Shown one piece after another: positions 44,471 through 52,105 of a stretch of DNA of 64,000 nt. The number at the start of each line of letters is the position of its first letter. The stretch's first letter is position 1. The stretch covers positions 127,598 to 191,597 of the forward strand of contig NZ_LGEC01000126.1 of assembly GCF_001279585.1 (NCBI RefSeq), read 5' to 3'. Origin of the DNA: Nocardiopsis sp. NRRL B-16309. Its GTDB lineage: Bacteria > Actinomycetota > Actinomycetes > Streptosporangiales > Streptosporangiaceae. The translations under genes were made by a program, and so were the position numbers. A model generated the notes under the pieces. It made no database searches. It saw only the letters and a program-made list of their open reading frames with translations, and was not told where the DNA came from.

Positions 44471-45829
44471 TTAAATTTTGTTTCCACCTCCCGTGATGGT
44501 GTGACGGTTGCGGATGCTACTGAGTGCTTCGACGGCGGTGTCGTCGGCTTCGGGGAGCGTGTGCAGGTAGCGCTCCGTCGTGGTGATGGAGGCGTGTCCC
44601 AGCCGATCTCGGACCACGGTCAGGCTGGCGCCTCCGGCGAGTAGCCACGACGCGTGGGCATGCCGCAGCTGATGCGGGGTCACCGACTTCGGCAGCCCGG
44701 CCTTCTCCGTTGCCGGGTGCCAGATGTTCTTGCGGAACCAATCTGCTGGGATGTGTCCGTCCGTGGTGACCTTGCGCCTGCGTCTCGGCTTGTCCTTGCC
44801 CTCCGCGCGGCGGACCGCCCGGTAATGGGCGAAGGCGGCACGGCAGTATTCACAGCGACACTTGCCGTTCGTGTAGGCGGTGGTCGTGCCGTGCTTGTAC
44901 CTACGGCCCTGGTCGTTGGGCGCGGTAAGCCCGAGGTCTACGTCGTCAGGCACCCCGGGCACCGGAGCGTTGTCGTCCTGCTCTGGGAAGGAGAAGAGCA
45001 GGTCGTCATCGCGGATGCCGTGAGCCAGAGCGAAAGACAGGATCTTCTTGATCAGGGGACGGCTGAGTTTGAGTCGCCGGAACTTGCGGTCCTTGGGGTA
45101 CTCCTTCACCAGGAACCGTCCACCGGTCGGGTGGGACTTCGCCGTGAGCTCCACGACGGAGCGGCTGACGGTGAGGATGCCCGTGGCCCGGTCGATGTCC
45201 TTGAGACGGACCTCGCTGAGTTCCCCCCACCGCAGCCCCGACTCGATGTCGAATTCCACCAGGAGCCGGAACCTCTCGTCCTCGATCGCGTCGTGGAAGT
45301 CGGAGAACTGCTCGGGGGTGATGATCTCGAACTGCTTCTTGCCGACCGTCGGCAGCACCACGCCCTTGCAGGGATGGGTGAAGATGACCTGGTTGACGAC
45401 CGCCGAGGTGAAGATGGCCGACAGGATCGTGGTCATGCGGTGAATGGAAGAGGCGGCCAGGTCCTCCTTCTGGCACTGACGGACCCAGCTCTGGACGTGC
45501 TGGGGCAGGATCTCGTTCATGCGCATCTTGCCGAACTCGGGCACGAAGCGCCTGTTGACGGCGTAGCTGACGTTCTGTCGGGTGGACTCCTCCATGACGT
45601 GGTTGGGCAGCCAGGTGCCCAGGACGAAGTCGGCGAAGCGCTGGCGTCCGTGTTGGGTGCTGGTGACCCGCCCCTCGGCGACCTTGGCCTCGGCGCGCTG
45701 CCATGCCCTGTCGGCTTCCTTCGCGGTGGCGAAGGTGCCCGCTGAGCGCTCCTCCCCCTTGATATCGATGTAGTACGCGGTGAAGCGTGTCCCGCCCTTG
45801 GCGCTGGTGCGGGCGCGTGAGAACCCCAT
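44471..45829 (-). CDS. int: Tyrosine recombinase (integrase)
   Basis: 452 residues. Catalytic residues seen: Arg200 (ESGLRWGEL), His386-x2-Arg389 (HQLRH), His412 (LGHAS) and Tyr421 (TERYLHT). An N-terminal arm-binding domain (about 1-60) and SAM-like domain (65-165) precede. An insert at about 310-350 in the catalytic domain carries KCRCEYCRAAF (Cys324, 326, 329), a possible zinc site unusual for plain integrases but seen in actinomycete element integrases. It reads away from attR, 157 bases away. It integrates and, with Xis, excises the island at tRNA-Ile. Confidence 0.95.
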   Translation of the reverse strand: MGFSRARTSAKGGTRFTAYYIDIKGEERSAGTFATAKEADRAWQRAEAKVAEGRVTSTQHGRQRFADFVLGTWLPNHVMEESTRQNVSYAVNRRFVPEFGKMRMNEILPQHVQSWVRQCQKEDLAASSIHRMTTILSAIFTSAVVNQVIFTHPCKGVVLPTVGKKQFEIITPEQFSDFHDAIEDERFRLLVEFDIESGLRWGELSEVRLKDIDRATGILTVSRSVVELTAKSHPTGGRFLVKEYPKDRKFRRLKLSRPLIKKILSFALAHGIRDDDLLFSFPEQDDNAPVPGVPDDVDLGLTAPNDQGRRYKHGTTTAYTNGKCRCEYCRAAFAHYRAVRRAEGKDKPRRRRKVTTDGHIPADWFRKNIWHPATEKAGLPKSVTPHQLRHAHASWLLAGGASLTVVRDRLGHASITTTERYLHTLPEADDTAVEALSSIRNRHTITGGGNKI

Positions 45830-45985
45830 GTGGGCAGACCCCGTTCCTGACCGTGATCTGACCGTGTGACCGTGCGGTGGAGCGCGGCACCCGGCGTCAC
45901 TTGGCGAACGGCGGAAAGCCGCTCAACAGGGGTAAGCCCGTTTTGGGGAAGCTCGTGACAGGTCGTTCCAGCGGTCGGATGATCG

Positions 45986-46030
45986 CTGATAAGGATGAGG
46001 CCCCAGGTTCAAGTCCTGGTACGCCCACAC
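45986..46030 (+). other. attR: attR
   Basis: 45 bp copy of the tRNA-Ile 3' half, identical to 29116-29160. No 5' half precedes it, so it is not a tRNA gene. Confidence 0.95.
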
Positions 46031-46046
46031 TCATAAGCAGCACGAA

Positions 46047-46075
46047 GGCCCCGCCGGATGTCCGGCGGGGCCTTT
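46047..46075 (+). terminator. Original tRNA-Ile terminator
   Basis: Perfect 11 bp stem GGCCCCGCCGG / CCGGCGGGGCC, loop ATGT, followed by TTT, 17 bases after attR. Before integration it would have ended tRNA-Ile transcripts. Confidence 0.85.
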
Positions 46076-46104
46076 GGTGTGTGCGGACTCGTCGGTTCGG
46101 CGAC

Positions 46105-46136
46105 ATGTCGACACGCGGGTGCGTCGCCATGTCGAC
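46105..46136. repeat. Octamer-register GTCGAC pair
   Basis: ATGTCGAC at 46105-46112 and again at 46129-46136, 24 bp (three octamers) apart, with degenerate units between. The same spacing occurs at 29305/29329 and at 741/765/789. Confidence 0.55.
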
Positions 46137-46222
46137 TCGTCACGGGGCCCCGGCGAAGGGCCCTCCGGGACAGGGCAAGATCGGTCAAGCGGCGACGGCC
46201 GCGGCGCGAACATACTGGTCAC

Positions 46223-47170
46223 ATGACCGATCCCACCGGCGAACCGCCCTCCGGGCGCGACCGCCTGCGCGAGCTGCTCGACGCGGTCCTGGACGAGGAC
46301 AGCACCAGGCTGGCGGACATGGCGGACCGCGCGCACTCCTCACCGTTCCACTTCAGCCGGCGGCTCTCCCGGGACACCGGGGAGTCACCGGTGGCGCTGC
46401 GCCGACGGGTCCTGCTGGAGCGGGCCGCCTGGCAGATCGGCCAGGGCAGCAGCGTCACCGACGCGGCCTTCGCGGCCGGATACGCGTCGGTGGAGGGGTT
46501 CATCCGGGCCTTCACGCGCGCCTTCGGGCATCCGCCCGGTGCCACCACCGCCGGAAGCGGGCGATGGCTGCCCGCTCCGAACGGCGTCCACTTCCATCCG
46601 CCGATCCACCTGTGGGTGGAGGGGAACCCGAGGAGCCGACCGGCCATGGATCTGACCGCACTCCAGGTCCACCACGACGTGGACGACACCGCGCTGCTCC
46701 TCCGCCTGGCCGCGGGGCTGCCCGAGGCGGACTACCGGAAGGTGTGGAGCCCCGGCCGGACCGTCCTGACCTGGGACGGACCGGAGGAGTCCATCGCCGC
46801 GACCCTGGAACACCTGGTGCGGGCCAAGGAGGTCTGGCTCGCGTCCATCGAGGGCTCGGACTTCCCGGCGCGCGGGGCCGACGATCCGGAGTCGCTGATG
46901 TCCCGCCACGAGGACGCGGGGGCGCGCTGGATCGCGGCCGTGGACGACATCGGCCGCAGGGACGCCTGGGGCGACCGGCTCATCGACGCCCTGTGCGACC
47001 CGCCGGAGAGCTTCGTGCTGGGCGGGGTCGTGGCGCACGTGCTGACGTACTCGGCGCACCGCAGGCAGGCCGTCCGGCACATGTTGCGGTCCGCCGGAAC
47101 CGAGGTCGGCCACGGCGACCCGCTGGAATGGCTGCAGAGCCGCAACGAACGAGGAGGGGACACCCCGTGA
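46223..47170 (+). CDS. AraC-type regulator fused to DinB-like domain
   Basis: 315 residues. N-terminal AraC double helix-turn-helix (HFSRRLSRDTGESPVALRRR, then AFAAGYASVEGFIRAFTRAF; about 30-110) and a C-terminal DinB/maleylpyruvate-isomerase-like four-helix domain (TLEHLVRAKEVWLASIEG ... FVLGGVVAHVLTYSAHRRQAV). Probably a transcription factor sensing an electrophile or small molecule. ATG 46223 starts MTDPTGEP; upstream frame is ignored. Coupled to the next gene by a GTGA overlap, so both may act together. Confidence 0.88.
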   Translation: MTDPTGEPPSGRDRLRELLDAVLDEDSTRLADMADRAHSSPFHFSRRLSRDTGESPVALRRRVLLERAAWQIGQGSSVTDAAFAAGYASVEGFIRAFTRAFGHPPGATTAGSGRWLPAPNGVHFHPPIHLWVEGNPRSRPAMDLTALQVHHDVDDTALLLRLAAGLPEADYRKVWSPGRTVLTWDGPEESIAATLEHLVRAKEVWLASIEGSDFPARGADDPESLMSRHEDAGARWIAAVDDIGRRDAWGDRLIDALCDPPESFVLGGVVAHVLTYSAHRRQAVRHMLRSAGTEVGHGDPLEWLQSRNERGGDTP

Positions 47171-47724
47171 GGACCGTCTACAACACCGCCACCAGCCTCG
47201 ACGGATTCATCGCCGACCAGGACAACTCCCTGGAGTGGCTGTTCTCGGTGGAGGAGCCCGAGCCGGGGTCTGCGGACGCCACCGCCCTCGGCGAGACCGA
47301 GGACTTCATCGCCCGGGCGGGCGCGATCGTGATGGGCGCGACCACCTACGAGTGGATCGTGGAGCACGAGTCCGGCAAGCCCTGGCCCTACCAGGTCCCC
47401 ACGTGGGTCCTCACCCATCGCGAGCTTCCGCGGGTCGGGGGGAACCTGGTCTTCGCCGCCGCCGACAGCGACCAGGAGCTGCGGGACCTGCACGCCGAGA
47501 TGGTCGGGGCCGCGGACGGGCGCGATGTGTGGGTGGTCGGCGGCGGCCGCCTGGCCGCGGACCTGGCCCGGCTGGGCCTGCTCGACGAGGTCGTCGTGTC
47601 CATCGCACCGGTGAGCCTGGGCGGGGGCGCTCCCCTGCTGGACGGCCGGGTGCGGTTGCGCGCGCTGGAGGCGAAGCTCCTGGGCGCCTTCGCCTGCCTG
47701 CGGTACGAGGTCGTCCGCGACTGA
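47167..47724 (+). CDS. Dihydrofolate reductase / RibD C-terminal-like reductase
   Basis: 185 residues. Typical motifs: TATSLDGFIADQDNSLEWL (N-terminal), VMGATTYEW and WVVGGGRLAADL near the NADPH site. Family members reduce pterin- or pyrimidine-like compounds with NADPH; the substrate is unknown. GTG start inside the upstream gene (GTGA overlap). A strong terminator and tandem repeats follow. Confidence 0.88.
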   Translation: MRTVYNTATSLDGFIADQDNSLEWLFSVEEPEPGSADATALGETEDFIARAGAIVMGATTYEWIVEHESGKPWPYQVPTWVLTHRELPRVGGNLVFAAADSDQELRDLHAEMVGAADGRDVWVVGGGRLAADLARLGLLDEVVVSIAPVSLGGGAPLLDGRVRLRALEAKLLGAFACLRYEVVRD

Positions 47725-47744
47725 GGACGGGACGGATGGTGGGT

Positions 47745-47842
47745 CCCCGCCCGCCTCGGGCCGACTACCTCAGGCCGCCCGCCTCTGGTCACCCGCTTCA
47801 GGCCGACCGCCTCGGGCCGACCGCCTCGGGCCGACCGCCTCG
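47745..47842 (+). repeat. 14 bp tandem repeat array
   Basis: Seven units of 14 bp. The last three (47801-47814, 47815-47828, 47829-47842; GGCCGACCGCCTCG) are identical and the earlier four are degenerate. It lies between the reductase gene and the terminator. Confidence 0.8.
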
Positions 47843-47864
47843 GGCGGTGGTCGGCCCGAGGCGG
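47835..47864. terminator. Hairpin between convergent genes
   Basis: CCGCCTCGGGC / GCCCGAGGCGG, 11 bp stem with an 8-base loop. The left arm is made by the last repeat unit of the 14 bp array. Confidence 0.7.
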
Positions 47865-47936
47865 GGCGGGGCCCCGGAGCCCCACCCCGCCCGGTCGTCC
47901 GCGAGGGTCACGCTGTCGTCAGCACCGTCAGCACCG

Positions 47937-49121
47937 TCAGGGCACCTGCTGGAGCAGCTTGTTGGGCGTGTCGTCGGTCGGTACACCGGTGAGGGTGCCG
48001 ACGACGGCCGCGTCGTCCAGGGCCCTGCCCACCCGCTCCGGGTCGGCCCGGCGGTCCCGTCCGAGGTAGAGCGCCGCCACACCGGAGACGTGCGCCGCCG
48101 CGACCGAGGTTCCGGACATGGTGTGCGTCCCTCCGCCCGGCCACGCGGACGTGATGTCCACACCGGGGGCGTACAGGTCCAAACCGTCACCGTAGCTGCT
48201 GAACGGGGCGACCTGGTCGGCGCAGTCGGACGCTCCCACCGTGATGGCCTCGGCGACCCGGGCCGGGGAGGCGTCGGCCACGTCGTTCGAGACGGCGCCC
48301 CCCTCCACCGAGTAGGTGATCCCGGAGTCGATGGACGCGCGTACCGCGTTGTCGAGCACGTCACTGGGCGGAAGGCCGATGACGAAGTTGACCACCGACG
48401 GCCCGGAAGCGCGCTCGGTGATCCACTCGATCCCCTCCAGGAGCCCGTCGATGGTGCCACCGCCCTCGGCGTCGACCACCTTCACCGAGATCAGGTTGGC
48501 CTTCTTGGCCACCCCGTGTTCCGTGCCGCCCACCACTCCGGCCATGTGGGTTCCGTGGCCGTGGTCGTCGCCGCCGTCCCCGCCGAAGGCGTCGAAGCCG
48601 GGGACGGCACGCGGCCGGAGGTCGGGGTGGTCGTAGTCGAGGCCCGTGTCGACCATGTAGACGTCGACTCCGGCGCCGCCGGGAACGGGATAGCTGTAGG
48701 AGTCGTCGAGCGGAAGCGAGGGCTGGTCGATCCTGTCCAGGCCGCACGAGGGCGGGCCCGACTGCGTCACCGTGCGCCCGCCCACGCGCACGGCGGTGTT
48801 CTGCTCCACCAGCCGCACGGACCGGTCCGCCGCGACGCGCTCGGCCTGCTCCTCCGTGGCCTCGATCAGCACACCGTGCAGAGCGCTGTCGTACTCTTCG
48901 ACCACCCGCACGCCGTACTCGCCGGCGACGTCCGGTTCGCTCCCCTCCTCGAACTCCACGATGTAGCCGCCGTCCACCGCGTCGGCGCTCTCCGCGTTGA
49001 CGATGGTTCCGCGCTCCTGGGCGTGTCCGGGGGCGGCCAGTACGCCGGCGCCGAGCGCGGTGCCCATGACGAGAGCGGTGACGGCCTTCGCGGGCCGAAC
49101 GGTCGGGAGATCTGTTCGCAC
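47937..49121 (-). CDS. Secreted S8 subtilase-like peptidase lacking oxyanion Asn
   Basis: 394 residues. Signal peptide (VRPAKAVTALVMGTALGAGV ... APGHAQ), I9-type inhibitor propeptide (GYIVEFEEG ... VEQNTAV), then the S8 domain with Asp (VYMVDTGLDYDHPDL), His (HGHGTHMAG) and Ser (SGTSVAAAHVSG). The usual oxyanion-hole Asn (AAGN) is Ala in VEGGAVSND, SLGG is VIGL, and the TPH after Ser is AAH, so activity may be weak or altered. GTG 49121 follows GAGGAGG and gives a normal signal peptide; the longer frame to 49295 is not used. Separated from the biosynthetic operon by a terminator. Confidence 0.88.
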   Translation of the reverse strand: MRTDLPTVRPAKAVTALVMGTALGAGVLAAPGHAQERGTIVNAESADAVDGGYIVEFEEGSEPDVAGEYGVRVVEEYDSALHGVLIEATEEQAERVAADRSVRLVEQNTAVRVGGRTVTQSGPPSCGLDRIDQPSLPLDDSYSYPVPGGAGVDVYMVDTGLDYDHPDLRPRAVPGFDAFGGDGGDDHGHGTHMAGVVGGTEHGVAKKANLISVKVVDAEGGGTIDGLLEGIEWITERASGPSVVNFVIGLPPSDVLDNAVRASIDSGITYSVEGGAVSNDVADASPARVAEAITVGASDCADQVAPFSSYGDGLDLYAPGVDITSAWPGGGTHTMSGTSVAAAHVSGVAALYLGRDRRADPERVGRALDDAAVVGTLTGVPTDDTPNKLLQQVP

Positions 49122-49192
49122 TCTTCCTCCTCGTGGTGTGGTCCGGTGGTGCCCACCGCGGAGCAGAGTCGGCGCTGCGCGGCGCGGCGGCG

Positions 49193-49227
49193 GCTGCGCG
49201 AGGGGTTCCTTCGGCCCCTCGCGCAGC
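49193..49227 (-). terminator. Terminator of the NRPS operon
   Basis: Perfect 13 bp stem GCTGCGCGAGGGG / CCCCTCGCGCAGC with a 9-base loop, extended by further GC pairs, 92 bases after the stop of the last operon gene. Confidence 0.7.
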
Positions 49228-49318
49228 GCCGCGGGTCCTGTCTTCGGCCCGGGCCGTGGGATCACCGGTGGCGTCGGAGGATCCGCGATCACCACCGGGC
49301 GGCCCGGGGCGCGCCCGG

Positions 49319-49657
49319 CTACTCGACGAGCGCCTCGGTACGTGCCACCAGGCGGCCCGTCCCGGTGAGCGTGGCCAGATCGATGTCGGCCACGCAGCGG
49401 ACCTCGACGAAGTTCAGCGTCAGCGTCCCCTCGACGTGGACCGTGCCGGTGCCGGCCGCGAAGTCCGCCCCGCTGGTGTCGGTTCTGTTCTGGTCGACGC
49501 GTACGCCCAGGTCGGTCCCCCCGCGCGAGTCGGGGAACTCGATGAAGACGTAGCCCAGTCGGGTGATGCGCCGCTCAAGCTCCTCCGCGGAGCGGGAGGG
49601 GCCGCCGACCGCGACCTTCCGCCCTTCCACGGAGAGGCGTTCGACGAGTTCGTCCAT
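49319..49657 (-). CDS. Unknown small protein, last gene of NRPS operon
   Basis: 112 residues from ATG 49657, which has AGAGGAG six bases upstream; ATG 49675 would add six residues but lacks a good ribosome site. Beta-rich sequence with regularly spaced Thr/Val (TGTVHVEGTLTLNFVEVRCV), no signal peptide and one Cys. No family recognised. Position after mbtH suggests it belongs to the cluster. Confidence 0.7.
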   Translation of the reverse strand: MDELVERLSVEGRKVAVGGPSRSAEELERRITRLGYVFIEFPDSRGGTDLGVRVDQNRTDTSGADFAAGTGTVHVEGTLTLNFVEVRCVADIDLATLTGTGRLVARTEALVE

Positions 49658-49729
49658 GATGGTCTCCTCTGTCATCGCTACGGACTTCTCCACACGTGAT
49701 CGCCGGTGGTGCTGCACTCGGCGGTCCGG

Positions 49730-49945
49730 CTACTCGCCGGAGGGCCGCCCCGCCGCCCCGGCCATCTGCTCGCGCAGGCTCCGCGGGCGCATGTCGGTCC
49801 AGACCTCCTTCACGTAGGCGAGGCAGTCCTCCCGTGAACCGCTGACGCCCGTGTCCTCCCAGCCCGCGGGGACGTCCAGGTAGGAAGGCCAGAGGGAGTA
49901 CTGCTCCTCATCGTTGACGAGGACCTTCATCTCGTTTTCGGACAT
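49730..49945 (-). CDS. MbtH-like protein
   Basis: 71 residues with the MbtH signature (NDEEQYSLWPSYLDVPAGWE, then CLAYVKEVWTDMRPRSL), including the conserved Trp residues. MbtH proteins bind and activate NRPS adenylation domains, here presumably those of the NRPS at 57594-64000. ATG with GGAG seven bases upstream. Confidence 0.95.
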   Translation of the reverse strand: MSENEMKVLVNDEEQYSLWPSYLDVPAGWEDTGVSGSREDCLAYVKEVWTDMRPRSLREQMAGAAGRPSGE

Positions 49946-50034
49946 TGCCGTTCTCCGTTCTGCTGTCGGTTCGAAGCCGTTCTCGCCGTCCGCTCGGTCG
50001 CGGACGGGTGACCGTGGGGCCGTAGCCGAGCCCT

Positions 50035-50643
50035 TCAGGAGAAGAGCCAGGGCGCTTCCCGCCTGCGGGACTCCTCGTAGGAATGGATGTCGTCCATGTG
50101 CGAGAGCGACCAGCCGAGGTGGTCCAGCCCCTCCATGACCATGGACTTGTTGAAGGAGTCGATCTCGAACCGGTACGCGCGGCCCGAGACCGTCACCGAC
50201 TGGCGGGGGAGGTCGACGCTGACGCTGACGTGCCCCGGCGCGATGGCATCGAGGATCTCCCTGACCTCCGGCGCCTCCAGGACGATCGGAAGGATGTTGC
50301 TGTTGAAGCAGTTGTTGTAGAAGATGTCCGCGAAGCTCGGGGCGATGACGCAGAGGAATCCGTACTCCCTCAGCGCCCACGGCGCGTGCTCCCGGGAGGA
50401 GCCGCAGCCGAAGTTCTCGTTCGCCACGAGGACGCTCGCGTCCTCGAATCCGTGCCGGTTCAGCACGAAGTCCGGATCGGGCGTCGTCCCGTCCCCGGTG
50501 AACCGCCAGTTGGCGAAGAGGTGCGCACCGAATCCGGTGCGCCGGATCGACTTGAGGAAACGCGCGGGAATGATGTCGTCCGTGTTCACGTCGGCCCGGT
50601 CGAGTGGCGCGGCGGTACCGACATGGGTGGTGAACTTGTGCAC
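50035..50643 (-). CDS. LeuD-like isomerase small subunit
   Basis: 202 residues; swivelling subunit of isopropylmalate-isomerase-type dehydratases. The motif NFGCGSSREHAPWAL and the start TAAPLDRADVNTDDIIPARF are diagnostic. GTG with GAGGG upstream, 14 bases after the leuC-like gene. Placed in an NRPS operon, so likely isomerises a 2-alkyl- or aryl-malate for a special amino acid rather than serving leucine supply, though a housekeeping role is not excluded. Confidence 0.9.
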   Translation of the reverse strand: MHKFTTHVGTAAPLDRADVNTDDIIPARFLKSIRRTGFGAHLFANWRFTGDGTTPDPDFVLNRHGFEDASVLVANENFGCGSSREHAPWALREYGFLCVIAPSFADIFYNNCFNSNILPIVLEAPEVREILDAIAPGHVSVSVDLPRQSVTVSGRAYRFEIDSFNKSMVMEGLDHLGWSLSHMDDIHSYEESRRREAPWLFS

Positions 50644-50657
50644 GTCAGGCCCTCTTC

Positions 50658-52064
50658 CTAGATGCGGCGAACGTCGGCGAGACTGCCCGTCACGGCGGTC
50701 GCGGCGGCGGTGGCCGGGCTGACCAGGTGGGTCCTGCCCCCGCGCCCCTGCCGCCCCTCGAAGTTGCGGTTGCTGGTCGAGGCGCACCGCTCGCCGGCCG
50801 AGAGGTGGTCGCCGTTCATGGCGATGCACATGCTGCACCCGGGCTCGCGCCACTCGAAGCCCGCCCGGCGGAAGATGTCCGCCAGCCCCTCCTTCTCCGC
50901 CTGGCGGCGGACCGCCATCGATCCGGGGACGACGATGGCGCGGACACCGGCGGCGACCTGCCTGCCGACCACGTGGTCGGCCGCGATCCGCAGGTCCTCC
51001 ACGCGCGAGTTGGTACAGGACCCGATGAAGACGGTGTCCACCTTGACGTCCTGGAGGCGCTGGCCCGGCTCCAGTCCCATGTAGTCCAGGGCCTGCTCGA
51101 CACCGGCGCGGGCCACCGGGTCGCTCTCGGCGGCCGGGTCCGGCACCCTTCCGGTGATGTCGGTCGTCATGCCGGGGGTGGTCCCCCAGGTCACCTGCGG
51201 TACGAGGCCGTCGACGTCCAGCCGGTACTCCGCGTCGTAGCGGGCGCCCGGATCGGTCGCCAGCGACTTCCAGTGCCGTGCCGCGCGTTCGAAGAGGTCG
51301 CCGGCGGGTGCGAAGCGCCGTCCGCGCACGTAGTCGATCGTGACGTCGTCCGGCGCGACCATGCCCGCCCTCGCCCCGGCCTCGATCGCCATGTTGCACA
51401 GCGTCATGCGGCCCTCGACCGTCAGGGAGCGGACGGCCGATCCGCTGAACTCGATGACGTGGTGGGTGCCGGCGTCGGTCCCGAGCCTGCGGATCACGTA
51501 CAGGGCGATGTCCTTCGCGCTCACGCCGGGCGCCGGAGTCCCCTCGATGTGGATGTTCATCGTCTTGGGCCTGCGCTGCAGCAGGCACTGCGTGGCCAGC
51601 ACGTGCTCCACTTCGCTGGTCCCGATGCCGACCGCGAAGATGCCCAGCGCGCCGTGGGTGGAGGTGTGGGAGTCGCCGCACACGACCGTCATGCCGGGCA
51701 GTGACAGGCCCAGTTCCGGGCCCACCACGTGCACGATCCCCTGGTCCTCGTCGTCCATGTCCAGGAGGGCGACCCCGAACTCCCGCGCGTTGTCCTCCAT
51801 GGTCTGGATGCACATCACGCTCTGGTCGTCCACGACGTCGACGAGCCGGCGTCCCGGCACCGTGGGGACGTTGTGGTCGATCACGGCCACCACCGTCTCG
51901 GGCCGGTGGACCCGGAGGCCGCGGGCCCTCAGACCGGCGAAGGCCTGCGGCGACGTCGCTTCGTGGGTGAGGTGCCGGTCGATGTAGAGCATCGGCACCT
52001 CTCCGGGCTCGTCGCGCACCACGTGCGCGTCCCAGATCTTCTCGAACATCGTTCGGGGCGTCAC
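50658..52064 (-). CDS. LeuC-like isomerase large subunit
   Basis: 468 residues, aconitase family. Fe-S ligands in FIGSCTNSR and GCSMCIAMN; substrate segment VVCGDSHTSTHGALG. GTG at 52064 with GGAGGG five bases upstream gives VTPRTMFEKIWDAH, the usual LeuC start. Works with the LeuD-like subunit to move the hydroxyl group between positions 2 and 3 of a malate derivative. Confidence 0.92.
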   Translation of the reverse strand: MTPRTMFEKIWDAHVVRDEPGEVPMLYIDRHLTHEATSPQAFAGLRARGLRVHRPETVVAVIDHNVPTVPGRRLVDVVDDQSVMCIQTMEDNAREFGVALLDMDDEDQGIVHVVGPELGLSLPGMTVVCGDSHTSTHGALGIFAVGIGTSEVEHVLATQCLLQRRPKTMNIHIEGTPAPGVSAKDIALYVIRRLGTDAGTHHVIEFSGSAVRSLTVEGRMTLCNMAIEAGARAGMVAPDDVTIDYVRGRRFAPAGDLFERAARHWKSLATDPGARYDAEYRLDVDGLVPQVTWGTTPGMTTDITGRVPDPAAESDPVARAGVEQALDYMGLEPGQRLQDVKVDTVFIGSCTNSRVEDLRIAADHVVGRQVAAGVRAIVVPGSMAVRRQAEKEGLADIFRRAGFEWREPGCSMCIAMNGDHLSAGERCASTSNRNFEGRQGRGGRTHLVSPATAAATAVTGSLADVRRI

Positions 52065-52105
52065 AGAGCCCTCCAAATCAGCCTGTCCCAACGTCCAACG
52101 ACCTT

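Larger units (their letters stand above)
29116..46030. mobile_element. Integrated island in tRNA-Ile (16.9 kb)
   Basis: Bounded by 45 bp identical repeats (29116-29160 and 45986-46030) made of the anticodon loop to the 3' end of tRNA-Ile. It contains a tyrosine recombinase (44471-45829), an excisionase-like gene (29325-29576), regulators and cargo, including a putative ABC-3C/Lamassu-like defence operon (39332-44211). Its left part and the defence operon have visibly lower GC than the flanks (for example 39297-39350 and 44380-44480). I find no FtsK/TraB transfer protein or plasmid replication initiator. It may therefore be mobilised by other elements, or be a degenerate integrative element; only a replication-relaxation family protein hints at transfer. 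Confidence 0.93.

Noticed and set aside
45986..46030. Second tRNA-Ile
   Set aside because: Only the 3' half from the anticodon loop is present; no acceptor 5' strand or D arm, so it is attR.
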